64,000 bases of DNA from Oscillospiraceae bacterium (GTDB taxonomy: Bacteria > Bacillota > Clostridia > Oscillospirales > Ruminococcaceae): NCBI GenBank assembly GCA_017473015.1, contig JAFUNP010000012.1, forward strand, positions 1-64,000, given 5' to 3'. Shown here in pieces: positions 41,902 through 51,737 of this stretch (the first letter of the stretch is position 1; every line of letters starts with the position of its first letter). The notes beneath the pieces were generated by a model. That model saw nothing but the letters and a program-made list of their open reading frames with translations. It ran no database searches and was not told the origin of the DNA. The position numbers were made by a program, and so were the translations under genes.

Positions 41902-44496
41902 TTGGCTACACTTTCTCCAATGATGCAGCAGTACCTTTCCATCAAGGATGCACATAAAGACCATATTCTGTTTTTCAGACTGGGTGACTTTTATGAAATG
42001 TTCTTTGATGATGCATTGCTGGCTTCCAAAGAACTTGAACTCACTCTCACAGGCCGCGACTGCGGTCTGGAAGAGCGTGCGCCTATGTGCGGTATTCCAT
42101 ATCATTCCAGTGAAGCTTATATCCAGCGATTGCTGGAAAAAGGCTACAAAGTAGCTATCTGTGAACAGACAGAGCAGCCACAGAAAGGCAAAGCACTGGT
42201 AAACAGGGATGTTATCAGGGTTGTTACACCTGGTACAATTATGGAAAACAGCATGCTCAGTGAAGACAGGAACAACTATATCGCCAGCATTTATATCAGC
42301 GGTGGACAGGCATGGGTATGTTTCTGTGATATTTCCACAGGTACAATGCAAACAACAGTTATAGATGAAGATAACTTTGAAAATAATCTCAAATCTGAAA
42401 TCTATAAGTATATGCCGAAGGAAATCATCATAAATACGCCCATTCTGAAAATGAAGTGGCTGACAGAGTACCTCAAAAACATTGTTCACTGTTCTGTAGA
42501 ACTGATTGACGATAACGAATACAATGATTTTGCCGTGGACGAAACTGTGAAAAAACAGTTTGCAGGCAAAACCTTTGACATCAGCACCTCCAGATGTCTG
42601 TGGCAGCTGCTGGATTATCTGTCCAAAACCCAGAAAGTGGGTGTGGACATGCTGGACAAGGTGGAAAATTATGAGCAGACCAGTTTCATGCGCCTCTCTT
42701 ATACCACCACTGCCAACCTGGAATTGTTTGAAACAATCCGTTCCAAAGAAAAACGCGGCAGTCTTTTATGGGTGCTGGACCATACCAAAACCAGCTTTGG
42801 AAAACGCATGATGCGCAAGGTAATCGGTGCGCCTCTCATGGATAAAAAAGCCATAAATGACCGATTGGATGCGGTTGAATATTTCAACACCAATCCAATG
42901 GTGCGCATGGATGCGCAAACACACCTGAAAAATATCCAGGATATGGAGCGTTTGTGTACTCGTGCCAGCTTTGGCAACGCAGGGCCTCGCGATGTATTTT
43001 CACTGTCACAGTCTATAAAAGCACTGAAACCTCTGAAACAGACACTTTCTATTTCAGACAATCCTCTGATATGTGCTTTGAACAATGACATTGACCCTCT
43101 GGAAGAACTGGGGGCACTGCTGGACAGAGCAATTATCGAAAATCCGCCGGCAACTACAAAAGACGGGGGAATGATAAAAGACGGCTATGATGAAGAAATA
43201 GACCACAACCGCCATCTGGTAAACGACAGCATGGAAATACTGGCAGAGATTGAAAACAGGCTGCGTCAGGAAACCAATATTCCTAAACTGAAAGTAGGTT
43301 ACAACCGTGTATTCGGCTATTATATTGAAGTAACCCGTTCTTACCTGGATATGGTGCCTGATACTTTTATCAGAAAACAGACTCTGGCAGGCAGTGAAAG
43401 ATACATTACAGAAGAACTGAAAAATCTGGAACAGGAAATCCTTACAGCCAATGAAAAACTGCTGGCAAGGGAAAAATATCTGTTCAATGAACTGCTTAAA
43501 GCTATCAGCCGGGAAACTGACAGAATACTGAAAACCACAAATGCCATGAGTTACATAGATGTTCTGGCTTCATTCTCACAGGTGAGTCAGAAAAATAACT
43601 ATGTAAAACCGACAATTACCGACGGAGACAAGCTGTATATTAAAGATGGCAGACATCCGGTGGTTGAAGCTATGCTGAAAGATGAAATATTTATTCCTAA
43701 TGATGCATTGCTTGACTGTGATGCAAACAGGGTAAATATTATCACCGGTCCTAATATGGCAGGTAAATCCACTTTTATGCGTCAGGTTGCCATTATTGCT
43801 GTCATGGCACAGATTGGCTGTTTTGTACCGGCAAAATCTGCTGAAATTCCGGTATGTGATGCTATTTTCACCCGTGTAGGTGCTTCTGACGACCTTTCCA
43901 GTGGACGAAGCACATTTATGGTGGAAATGAGCGAAGTAAGTGAAATACTGAAAAATGCCACCGGAAGAAGCCTGGTTATTCTGGATGAAATCGGTCGCGG
44001 TACTTCCACTTATGATGGTATGAGCATTGCAAAGGCTGTTGTGGAATACATACACAGCAAAAACAATAATCTGGGCTGCAAAACACTGTTTGCGACCCAT
44101 TACCATGAGCTGACTGAAATGGAAAGCCAGATTCATGGTGTAGTAAACTATAATATAGCCGTAAAAAAACGCGGCGATGATATAACCTTCCTGAGAAAAA
44201 TTGTACGAGGCGGAGCAGATGACAGCTATGGCATACAGGTAGCAAAACTGGCCGGTATTCCTGATGCTGTTATTGAGAGAGCCAAAACAATTCTTCAGGA
44301 ATTGGTTGAAAATGCAGAAAGGGAAAAAATGGCAGTGCGCCAACTTTCCTTTGAAGATGCATTTATGCCGGCGACTGCGCAGCCGGCGCAGTCCTGTCCA
44401 AGCGAACTGGTACAGGAGCTGGAAAAAATAGATGTCAATGTACTGACACCTATTGAAGCGCTGAATATTTTATACAAACTCAAATCTTTATTATAA
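41902..44496 (+). CDS. mutS: DNA mismatch repair protein MutS
   Basis: 864 residues from a TTG start. The TTG gives MATLSPMMQQYLSIKD, which matches the usual MutS N-terminus; the next ATG (41920) would cut it short. The mismatch-reading motif GDFYEMFFDDA is present (Phe-x-Glu), with Walker A GPNMAGKSTFMRQ, Walker B LVILDEIGRGTST and FATHYHEL. It recognises mismatches and recruits MutL, encoded 15 bases downstream. Confidence 0.96.
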   Translation: MATLSPMMQQYLSIKDAHKDHILFFRLGDFYEMFFDDALLASKELELTLTGRDCGLEERAPMCGIPYHSSEAYIQRLLEKGYKVAICEQTEQPQKGKALVNRDVIRVVTPGTIMENSMLSEDRNNYIASIYISGGQAWVCFCDISTGTMQTTVIDEDNFENNLKSEIYKYMPKEIIINTPILKMKWLTEYLKNIVHCSVELIDDNEYNDFAVDETVKKQFAGKTFDISTSRCLWQLLDYLSKTQKVGVDMLDKVENYEQTSFMRLSYTTTANLELFETIRSKEKRGSLLWVLDHTKTSFGKRMMRKVIGAPLMDKKAINDRLDAVEYFNTNPMVRMDAQTHLKNIQDMERLCTRASFGNAGPRDVFSLSQSIKALKPLKQTLSISDNPLICALNNDIDPLEELGALLDRAIIENPPATTKDGGMIKDGYDEEIDHNRHLVNDSMEILAEIENRLRQETNIPKLKVGYNRVFGYYIEVTRSYLDMVPDTFIRKQTLAGSERYITEELKNLEQEILTANEKLLAREKYLFNELLKAISRETDRILKTTNAMSYIDVLASFSQVSQKNNYVKPTITDGDKLYIKDGRHPVVEAMLKDEIFIPNDALLDCDANRVNIITGPNMAGKSTFMRQVAIIAVMAQIGCFVPAKSAEIPVCDAIFTRVGASDDLSSGRSTFMVEMSEVSEILKNATGRSLVILDEIGRGTSTYDGMSIAKAVVEYIHSKNNNLGCKTLFATHYHELTEMESQIHGVVNYNIAVKKRGDDITFLRKIVRGGADDSYGIQVAKLAGIPDAVIERAKTILQELVENAEREKMAVRQLSFEDAFMPATAQPAQSCPSELVQELEKIDVNVLTPIEALNILYKLKSLL

Positions 44497-44511
44497 GGCA
44501 GGTGCAGAAAA

Positions 44512-46449
44512 ATGGCGGTTATCAATATACTTGATAAACAGACAGCAGAGCTTATAGCTGCAGGAGAGGTTGTTGAAAGACCGTCTTCTGTAGTAAAAGA
44601 ACTGGTGGAAAACTCCATCGATGCCGGCGCAGAAAATATTCTGGTAGATATAGAGCGCGGTGGTATCAAAAAAATACTGGTTCAGGATGATGGCACCGGT
44701 ATAGACAGTGAATATGTAAAAACAGCTTTTGTGCGCCACGCCACCAGCAAAATTTCCACCAGGGAAGACCTGGATAATATAGCCAGCCTTGGTTTCAGAG
44801 GCGAAGCCCTGGCATCCATAGCCAGTGTGTCTCATCTGACACTTATCACAAAGACGGAAATGCAGGATTTTGCAGTAGAAATACAGCTTTCCGGTGGAGA
44901 AGAAACCTCTTTTGAAATCAAACCTTTCATTACCGGTTCTCGATTTATTGTAAGAGATTTGTTCTACAACACACCTGCCAGAATGAAATTCCTGAAAAAA
45001 GATGCTACAGAAGCCAGTTACATACAGGATATCCTCACAAATCTGGCTCTTTCCAGACCGGATATTTCCTTTACTTTTGTAAAGGACGGCAAAGAAATTT
45101 TTTCTACTGTAGGTGACGGTAATCTGCTGAACACAGTTGCCGCATTATTTGGTACAGAGTTTGCTCAGTCTCTGGCAGCTGTGGATTACAGCGATGAAAA
45201 ATACGCCATTACAGGATTTGTTACATTCCCACATGCCTCCAGACAGTCAAGAAATATGCAGTTTTCATTTATAAACGGCCGTTTTGTAAAAAACAAAACT
45301 GTTATTGCCGCCACAGAAAATGCGTACAAAGGCACTGTTATGGTTGGCAAATTTCCGGGTTATGTGCTGAACATCACAATGCCTTTTGATGCTGTAGACG
45401 TAAACGTACACCCTGCAAAAACAGAAGTACGCTTTGCAAACGACGGGGAAATGTTTTCCACTGTATACCGCGCAGTGAAAATGGCAATCACCGCTGATTT
45501 GCCGCTGAAACAGTACGACTTCAGACAAAAAAGCAGTTTTGACAGGGAAGACAACGCTGTTAAGCAACAAAGCTTTACAGATAAAAAAGAAACCAAAATT
45601 GAAGAAAACAATCGATATGAAACATTTTCATTGCCATTCGCTTTAAAAAGCGAAGACAATAACGATAAATATGTAAATAAATATATTGTTCCGCAGATGG
45701 AGCGCTCTACCGATACAGATTATCTGGCCAGCAGTGATTCTGCGCCATATCTTACAAAAAATGATTTTGTCCAGACTGAAAGAACGGAACATAACAATGT
45801 TTTGATAGCTAATAATACACCATCGATTATCAAAGAAAATGTTCCGGCAGATAATTCTGCTATTACAATGACTGACAGTCAGGCGGAAGAAAACATCACT
45901 GTTTTGGGTGAAGTGTTTGCTACCTATATACTCTGCCGGGCAGGTGATGAGCTTATAATTATTGACAAACACGCTGCCCATGAGCGTATTCTTTACGAAC
46001 GATTGAAGCGCAATATGAAAACCGGCAAACAGATGCTTCTTATGCCTGTCACCGTCAAGCTTTCGGCCGGTGAAAAAGCTGCGGTTCTTGAAAATATGCA
46101 GCTTCTGGAAGAACAGGGTTTTGAAATAGATGAATTTGGTGATGCCGGTGTAATCGTGCGTGCCATACCTATGTATATAACCAGCGAAGACCCGCGGCGG
46201 TTGGTGAGTGAAATAGCCTATAATCTGTCCAACGGCAACAAAGCCGAATTCAGTGAAAAAATTGACTGGATATTCCATTCAGTAGCGTGCCGCAGTGCAA
46301 TCAAAGCAGGAGATAAGGCTGAAATCAACCAACTGACTCAGCTGGTAAAGGATATCCGCAATGAAAAAATACCGCTGTACTGTCCGCATGGCCGTCCTGT
46401 AATAATTTCTATCAGTAAAAAGGAGCTGGAAAAACAGTTTGGAAGATAA
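44512..46449 (+). CDS. mutL: DNA mismatch repair protein MutL
   Basis: 645 residues. GHKL ATPase motifs: ELVENSIDAGA, DDGTGI, TSKISTREDL and GFRGEALASI. A poorly conserved linker (about residues 340-450) leads to the C-terminal dimerisation domain with DKHAAHERILYE, the endonuclease motif variant of Bacillota, and ACRSAIKAGD and CPHGRP. It nicks the daughter strand after MutS binding. Its end overlaps miaA by 11 bases. Confidence 0.96.
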   Translation: MAVINILDKQTAELIAAGEVVERPSSVVKELVENSIDAGAENILVDIERGGIKKILVQDDGTGIDSEYVKTAFVRHATSKISTREDLDNIASLGFRGEALASIASVSHLTLITKTEMQDFAVEIQLSGGEETSFEIKPFITGSRFIVRDLFYNTPARMKFLKKDATEASYIQDILTNLALSRPDISFTFVKDGKEIFSTVGDGNLLNTVAALFGTEFAQSLAAVDYSDEKYAITGFVTFPHASRQSRNMQFSFINGRFVKNKTVIAATENAYKGTVMVGKFPGYVLNITMPFDAVDVNVHPAKTEVRFANDGEMFSTVYRAVKMAITADLPLKQYDFRQKSSFDREDNAVKQQSFTDKKETKIEENNRYETFSLPFALKSEDNNDKYVNKYIVPQMERSTDTDYLASSDSAPYLTKNDFVQTERTEHNNVLIANNTPSIIKENVPADNSAITMTDSQAEENITVLGEVFATYILCRAGDELIIIDKHAAHERILYERLKRNMKTGKQMLLMPVTVKLSAGEKAAVLENMQLLEEQGFEIDEFGDAGVIVRAIPMYITSEDPRRLVSEIAYNLSNGNKAEFSEKIDWIFHSVACRSAIKAGDKAEINQLTQLVKDIRNEKIPLYCPHGRPVIISISKKELEKQFGR

Positions 46450-47374
46450 GAAAAAGATAATTGTTATATGTGGTCCCACTGCCAGTGGAAAAACAGGGCT
46501 TTCCTTGTTGATTGCTGAAAAATTCGGCGGTGAAATAATATCTGCCGACTCTATGCAGATTTATAAAAAGCTTGACATAGGCACTGCCAAGGCTACACCA
46601 CAGGAACAGGCAGCAGCGCCTCATCACTTGGTGGATATTATGGATCCTTCCCAGCCATATAATGTACAGCTCTTTACAGAAATGGCCGGAAAATCCATTG
46701 ATGATATAACATCTCGAGGTAAAATTCCTGTTATTACAGGCGGCACGGGACTGTATATAGAAAGCTTGCTAAACGGCATAAAGTTTGCACGGCAGGAAGA
46801 TAACGCCCGGATAAAACAACAGCTGATGCTTGAACTGCAGCAGCATGGCAAAGAATATATGTTTAATATTCTCCGTGAAATTGACCCGGAATATGCTGCT
46901 ACAGTGCACCCGAACAATACTGTGCGCGTGTTGCGCGGCATAGAGGTTTACAGACTTACTGGTAAAAACATGACCACTCAGCTGGCTGAATCACGACCAG
47001 ATGAAAAACCATATGACTACCTGATTCTCGGTCTTAATTATCGCGACAGACAGAAATTGTATGATAATATCAATCTGCGTGTTGATATTATGATGCAGCA
47101 GGGTATTCTCCGGGAAGCAGAGTATGTGTACAACAACAGGGAAAGCTTCAAAACCTGCGTCAATGCTATAGGGTATAAAGAATTTTTCCCTTATTTTGAA
47201 GGTTTATGTTCCCTGGAAGAATGTGTGGATAAGCTGAAGCAGGCTTCACGCAATTATGCCAAACGACAGCTGACCTGGTTCAACAGAATGAAAGATGTCA
47301 ACTGGCTGTTTATTGATGAATGCGATTATAAATCTGCTGCTGCAGAAGCAGTAAAAGAATTTTTAAGGAAATAA
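46439..47374 (+). CDS. miaA: tRNA dimethylallyltransferase MiaA
   Basis: 311 residues. P-loop GPTASGKTGLS, substrate motifs SADSMQIYKKLDIGTAK and PHHLVDIMDP, and TGGTGLYIESLL. It transfers dimethylallyl to A37 of tRNAs, the first step before MiaB. The start is a TTG inside the end of mutL; the AAGGAG 13 bases upstream is rather far. The order mutL-miaA is conserved in many Bacillota. Confidence 0.95.
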   Translation: MEDKKKIIVICGPTASGKTGLSLLIAEKFGGEIISADSMQIYKKLDIGTAKATPQEQAAAPHHLVDIMDPSQPYNVQLFTEMAGKSIDDITSRGKIPVITGGTGLYIESLLNGIKFARQEDNARIKQQLMLELQQHGKEYMFNILREIDPEYAATVHPNNTVRVLRGIEVYRLTGKNMTTQLAESRPDEKPYDYLILGLNYRDRQKLYDNINLRVDIMMQQGILREAEYVYNNRESFKTCVNAIGYKEFFPYFEGLCSLEECVDKLKQASRNYAKRQLTWFNRMKDVNWLFIDECDYKSAAAEAVKEFLRK

Positions 47375-47377
47375 TTT

Positions 47378-48628
47378 ATGTCAGACAATGTTTATCACGC
47401 CGAAAACAGAAAGAGGCGAAAAAAAATCAATTGGACGCCTGTTATAATACGGATTCTCTTCGGATGTTACCTGTCGTTGCAGATATATTTAATGAATGCA
47501 AACAGCGTGGATACAGTCAAGGCTACAGAGGGGTATATAAACAACAGTATTATAACACAGGGAATTATATGCAGACAGGAAATTGTGCTTACGCGTGGTG
47601 AAGGCGGAGTAATAGATTATCTTGCTGAAGACGGAGAGAGAGTTTCAAAAGGACACCATCTGGCTGATGTGTACCCTGTATACAGCGACCTGGAAAATAT
47701 CCGGTTACTTCGCAACAGGCAGTCAATGCTGGAAGATATCCGGCAGGCTGAAAGCTACCTGACAAACAGTGCTGTGGATATGACCTCCACCCGCAAAGAG
47801 CTTACGGACCAGCTGTCAGGGCTGGCTGTTACATCCGTATCTGATGATTTCGAAGCAATAAATGAAAAATTGGCTGACCTTACCCTGAATTTGAATAAAA
47901 TAGGCGTTGCTACTGGTCGCACTACAAATTTTGCCCGAGCCAAAGAACAGCTGCAAAGTGAAATTAACCGGGTAAAATCAGTGATAAATCGGCCGGTTTC
48001 CAGTCTGTATTCACCATATACAGGCTATTTTCAGCAGTCGGTTGACGGTTACGAAAACATTGCTACTGTGGACAGATTTCTCAATTCAGGTTATGAAGAA
48101 GGCTATGCCATTATAAATCAGGCAAACGAATATGCTCCTTCAGCCTCAAGTTACGGTAAAATCATCACAGACTACAAATGGAGTGTTTGTGTGTATCTGG
48201 ATAAAGACCGGTGTATCAATCTGAAAGAAGGTAAGACTGTACAGATTTCCATTGATGCCGGTTCCAATGAGTTTTCAAAAGCAACAGTGGAGCACATAAT
48301 TGATAAAGGTGAAAAGAATCTGGTTGTATTCCAGTGTACAACTATTTCAAAAGAATCTGTGGCAGCCAGAATAGTTGACTGTGAAATTCTTTTTAAACAG
48401 TACACCGGCATAAAGGTGCCGAAATCGGCAGTACGTTTTGACAGTGAACAGAATATGGGGGTATTTGTAAACTTTTCAAATATCGTAAAGTTCAAAAAAA
48501 TTACGCCGCTGTATGAAGATGATAATTATATGATTGTTCCGGTGGAAAGAGATGAGAACAATCAGCTGAAATTATATGATTCCATTATTGTGAAAGGCAG
48601 GAATTTATACGATGGAAAATACTTATAG
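47378..48628 (+). CDS. HlyD-like membrane-anchored protein of the division cluster
   Basis: 416 residues. A basic cytoplasmic N-terminus, one membrane segment (~24-42) and an extracytoplasmic domain with a lipoyl-like half (GEGGVIDYLAEDGERVSKGHHLADVYP), a coiled-coil (residues ~105-200) and a beta-barrel region, as in HlyD-type adaptors. No exporter is encoded nearby. Clostridia often carry such a gene before yggS-sepF; a role at the division site or envelope is inferred from position only. It overlaps yggS by 17 bases. Confidence 0.75.
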   Translation: MSDNVYHAENRKRRKKINWTPVIIRILFGCYLSLQIYLMNANSVDTVKATEGYINNSIITQGIICRQEIVLTRGEGGVIDYLAEDGERVSKGHHLADVYPVYSDLENIRLLRNRQSMLEDIRQAESYLTNSAVDMTSTRKELTDQLSGLAVTSVSDDFEAINEKLADLTLNLNKIGVATGRTTNFARAKEQLQSEINRVKSVINRPVSSLYSPYTGYFQQSVDGYENIATVDRFLNSGYEEGYAIINQANEYAPSASSYGKIITDYKWSVCVYLDKDRCINLKEGKTVQISIDAGSNEFSKATVEHIIDKGEKNLVVFQCTTISKESVAARIVDCEILFKQYTGIKVPKSAVRFDSEQNMGVFVNFSNIVKFKKITPLYEDDNYMIVPVERDENNQLKLYDSIIVKGRNLYDGKYL

Positions 48629-49325
48629 TTACATTTATGACAATGTAAAAAGGATAGAGGAAGAAATCCGGGAGACTTGTATAAAATATGGCCGTAATCC
48701 GTCAGAGGTAACTCTTATGGGTGTGTCCAAAACACAGCCTGTGGAAAAACTGGTGCGGGCACACAAAGCCGGCATCACACTTTTCGGTGAAAACAGGGTA
48801 CAGGAACTGGTACAGAAAGCTGATTTCTTCAAAGAGTATAATGTGCCTTGTCACATTATCGGAACGCTCCAGACAAATAAAGTGAAATATCTGCCGCCAC
48901 TGACAGACACCATTCAAAGTGTAAACAGCCTCAAACTTGCCAATGAAATAGAAAAACAATACGGTAAAGCAGGCAAAAAGGCAAATATCTGTCTGGAAAT
49001 CAATATTGGTGATGAGGACAGCAAAAGCGGTATTCCTTATAACCAGACCATGGAAATGATACACCAGCTGTCAGAATACAAAAATCTGACAGTCAAAGGT
49101 CTTATGTGCATTCCGCCTGTAGACGATACAGAGGAAGTACGCAGGTATTTTAGTGCAATGCGCAAATTATTTGTTGACATATCAGATAAAAAATTAGATA
49201 ATATAAATATGTCCATCCTGTCCATGGGTATGTCCGGAGACTACAAATGGGCTATTGCCGAGGGCAGCACGCTCGTGCGCGTTGGCACCGGCATTTTCGG
49301 AGCAAGAAATTATAATATTAAATAA
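48612..49325 (+). CDS. YggS/YlmE family pyridoxal phosphate homeostasis protein
   Basis: 237 residues. The PLP-binding Lys is in VTLMGVSKTQP; further motifs are FGENRVQEL, HIIGTLQTNKVKYL and MGMSGDYKWAIAEGSTLVRVGTGIFG. This single-domain alanine-racemase-like barrel keeps PLP and amino-acid pools balanced. It sits before sepF, the same order as ylmE-ylmF in Bacillus. Confidence 0.95.
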   Translation: MENTYSYIYDNVKRIEEEIRETCIKYGRNPSEVTLMGVSKTQPVEKLVRAHKAGITLFGENRVQELVQKADFFKEYNVPCHIIGTLQTNKVKYLPPLTDTIQSVNSLKLANEIEKQYGKAGKKANICLEINIGDEDSKSGIPYNQTMEMIHQLSEYKNLTVKGLMCIPPVDDTEEVRRYFSAMRKLFVDISDKKLDNINMSILSMGMSGDYKWAIAEGSTLVRVGTGIFGARNYNIK

Positions 49326-49343
49326 ATACAAAGGAGAACTACT

Positions 49344-49823
49344 ATGGGTGTTTTTGGTAAACTTAAAAATGCTTTCGGTATCGATGACGAAGATTACGAA
49401 GAAGATGAACTGATGGAAGACGAAGAAGAGGAAGTAGCAGCTCCTGTAGTTGAAAACACTTTCAAAGCTGATTTCACACAGAATACAGTTCAGATTCCTG
49501 CACCTGCACCAAAGAAAGAAAAGAATGTATCACTTTCTTCTATCCCACGGTTACAGGTTGTGCTGGTAAAACCTGAAAGATTTGAAGAAGCAAGCGATAT
49601 TGCTGACAGTCTGAATGCTAAAAAGACAGTTGTGCTCAACCTTGAATCTGCAAACAAAGAAGTAGCCAGAAGACTGGTTGACTTCCTGTCTGGTGTTGCT
49701 TATGCAAACCAGGGCAATGTACAGAAAGTGGCTAACTCCACATTCCTTATTACTCCATACAATGTGGACATTTCCGGTATCGGTCTGCTGGACGATATTG
49801 AAAACCAGGGAGCTCTGTATTAA
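49344..49823 (+). CDS. sepF: Cell division protein SepF
   Basis: 159 residues. An N-terminal amphipathic membrane-targeting helix (MGVFGKLKNAFGI), a long acidic linker (residues ~14-35) and the C-terminal SepF domain (VVLVKPERFEEASDIADSL, VVLNLES, RRLVDFLSGVAYA, FLITPYNVDI). SepF anchors FtsZ to the membrane and shapes the septum. Strong AAAGGAG site. Confidence 0.95.
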   Translation: MGVFGKLKNAFGIDDEDYEEDELMEDEEEEVAAPVVENTFKADFTQNTVQIPAPAPKKEKNVSLSSIPRLQVVLVKPERFEEASDIADSLNAKKTVVLNLESANKEVARRLVDFLSGVAYANQGNVQKVANSTFLITPYNVDISGIGLLDDIENQGALY

Positions 49824-50594
49824 TTGAGGGGTTTTATACCGCCGCAGAACGCTGACGAAACAGTATTCTGCAAAAAGGCGTACTCACAATGTGAAAAAAG
49901 CGACCGAATGGGGATAAAAACATTCTCTTCCTTTCTTGATTTAAGACAGAAAGAGCTGTTTATATCACAATTTAATAAATTTCCCTGTCTTAATATAGAC
50001 TTTTACGCAGGGTTTGAAGGTGATACAGAACGCTGTGTTGCCTGCGTGTACAACGAATGGGACCAGATAGATAAAAATGACTATCCTGTGGTCATTCTTT
50101 GCTCTGATATACGAGGTGAGGACAAGCTCAACCACCGTGATTTTCTGGGAGCAATAATGAACCTGATGCTTAAAAGGGAATATATCGGAGATATACTTGT
50201 AATAGAAGACAAATGCTATATTGTCTGCCATGAAAATATGGCCTCCGTCATTAAAAGTGAACTGAAAAAAGTAAAAAGAAGCTTTGTGGATTTTGACGAA
50301 TTCACAGGACAGTTGAACTACACAAGAAGTATATCCCGGCAAAAAAGTGTCACTGTTGCATCTATGCGAGCTGATGCTGTGTTAAGTGCGGTTCTGAACT
50401 GCAGCCGCAGTGAAGCTTCTGCCATGATAAAGCAGGGAATGGTGTCTGTTAACCATCTGCCGTTGAAGCACGGCGATTTTGAAATAGTCGACGGTGATAT
50501 TCTTAGCGTGCGAAAACACGGAAAATATAAACTCAGCTTTGATGGAACCAAAAGCAGAAAAGACAGATTTTTTATTACATATTATAAATATTAG
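49824..50594 (+). CDS. YlmH-type S4 RNA-binding protein
   Basis: 256 residues from a TTG directly after the sepF stop. This start keeps the usual YlmH N-terminus (the FSSFLDLRQKELF segment lies ~34 residues in); an ATG at 49908 would remove it. The C-terminal S4 domain is LNCSRSEASAMIKQGMVSVNHLPLKHGDFEIVDGDILSVR in position ~190-230. YlmH has been linked to ribosome quality control and to division-gene clusters. Confidence 0.85.
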   Translation: MRGFIPPQNADETVFCKKAYSQCEKSDRMGIKTFSSFLDLRQKELFISQFNKFPCLNIDFYAGFEGDTERCVACVYNEWDQIDKNDYPVVILCSDIRGEDKLNHRDFLGAIMNLMLKREYIGDILVIEDKCYIVCHENMASVIKSELKKVKRSFVDFDEFTGQLNYTRSISRQKSVTVASMRADAVLSAVLNCSRSEASAMIKQGMVSVNHLPLKHGDFEIVDGDILSVRKHGKYKLSFDGTKSRKDRFFITYYKY

Positions 50595-50604
50595 GAGGCA
50601 AATG

Positions 50605-51207
50605 ATGTTTACACCTGATGAAATCCGCCAGATTACTTTCGAAAAAGTGATGCGCGGCTACAGACCTGAGGATGTGGAATCCTTTATGGAAAAAGTAGCT
50701 GATGAATTTGAAGCGCTGGAAAATGAAAAGAAAGACCTGGAAGAAAAACTTTATGTTCTGGCTGAAAAGGTAGAACAATATAAGTCCGAAGAAGAAAGCA
50801 TCAAAATTACTCTTATCAACGCACAGCGTTTGGGCGAAAGCATAGTTTCTGATGCTAGAGTAAAAGCTGAAAATGTTATCAGAGAAGCTACAATCAAAAA
50901 GAATGATATTATTTCTTCCGCTTATGCGGAAATCGAAGGCACAGAAGAAACTCTCAATCGCCTTAAAAGAGAAGTAAGCGAATTTAAACGCAATGTTCTC
51001 AGCCTGTACAAATCTCACATCGAATCACTCAGCGGTCTTCCTGAAGAAAAGAAAGAGGAACAGGCTGTGCAGCCTGTGGCAGAAGAATCTGCAGAAGCTG
51101 AAGAAACAACAGACGTACAGGTTGTTGAAGAAGTGGCAGCTGAAGAAGCGGTTCAGCAGGATGCATCTGAAAAATTCAGAAACATTTCTTCACTTTTTGA
51201 AGAATAA
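50605..51207 (+). CDS. divIVA: DivIVA family cell division protein
   Basis: 200 residues. The conserved membrane-binding start MFTPDEIRQITFEKVMRGYRPEDVE is followed by a long coiled coil (residues ~30-140) and an acidic, low-complexity tail rich in Glu, Val and Ala. It recognises negatively curved membrane at poles and septa. ATG 50605 is six bases from AGGAGG; the adjacent ATG 50602 is too close. Confidence 0.93.
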   Translation: MFTPDEIRQITFEKVMRGYRPEDVESFMEKVADEFEALENEKKDLEEKLYVLAEKVEQYKSEEESIKITLINAQRLGESIVSDARVKAENVIREATIKKNDIISSAYAEIEGTEETLNRLKREVSEFKRNVLSLYKSHIESLSGLPEEKKEEQAVQPVAEESAEAEETTDVQVVEEVAAEEAVQQDASEKFRNISSLFEE

Positions 51208-51213
51208 AATCAG

Positions 51214-51250
51214 AATAAAGATTAGTACTTTTGTGCTAATCTTTATTAGT
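51214..51250 (+). terminator. Hairpin between divIVA and lspA
   Basis: A 12-bp stem AATAAAGATTAG / CTAATCTTTATT (51214-51225 with 51235-51246) lies between the genes. The T-run is interrupted (TTTATTAGTATTT), so it may be a weak terminator or a processing hairpin that lowers lspA-rluD expression. Confidence 0.5.
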
Positions 51251-51266
51251 ATTTCAGGAGCAAAAA

Positions 51267-51737
51267 TTGATTTTCAATATTATTGTTACAGCTGTGCTGG
51301 TGTGTATAGACCAGTGGAGCAAATATTTGGCTACCCGATACCTTATAGGTAATGGCACAGTTGTGGTTATTCCTCATCTGCTGGGCTTACGATATGTGGA
51401 AAACACCGGTGCTGCATTCAGCATGCTCAGCAACAGCACTGATTTTCTGATTGTTGTAACTGCAATCGCCCTTGCCGTTATGGCCTATATGTTCTGGGTG
51501 AAAAACTATGGTGACACATTTGAAAAAATCTGCTTTACATTGATTATTGCAGGCGGTATCGGTAATCTGATTGACCGTGTGCTGAATGGATTTGTAGTGG
51601 ATTATTTCGAATTCCTTTTTATGGATTTTGCCGTATTCAATGTGGCAGATGTATATGTATGCACAGGTATTGCCCTGTATGCAGTGTACACTGTTTACAC
51701 AGAATATTATAGAAAGAAAAGAGGAAACAATGGATAA
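51267..51737 (+). CDS. lspA: Lipoprotein signal peptidase (LspA)
   Basis: 156 residues, four membrane segments. Catalytic Asp residues are in GNLIDRVLNGFVVDYFEF and FAVFNVADVYVC, plus the ENTGAAFS motif. It cleaves prolipoprotein signals such as those on PstS and the flavoprotein in this window. The start is TTG, seven bases after CAGGAG. It overlaps rluD by eight bases. Confidence 0.95.
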   Translation: MIFNIIVTAVLVCIDQWSKYLATRYLIGNGTVVVIPHLLGLRYVENTGAAFSMLSNSTDFLIVVTAIALAVMAYMFWVKNYGDTFEKICFTLIIAGGIGNLIDRVLNGFVVDYFEFLFMDFAVFNVADVYVCTGIALYAVYTVYTEYYRKKRGNNG

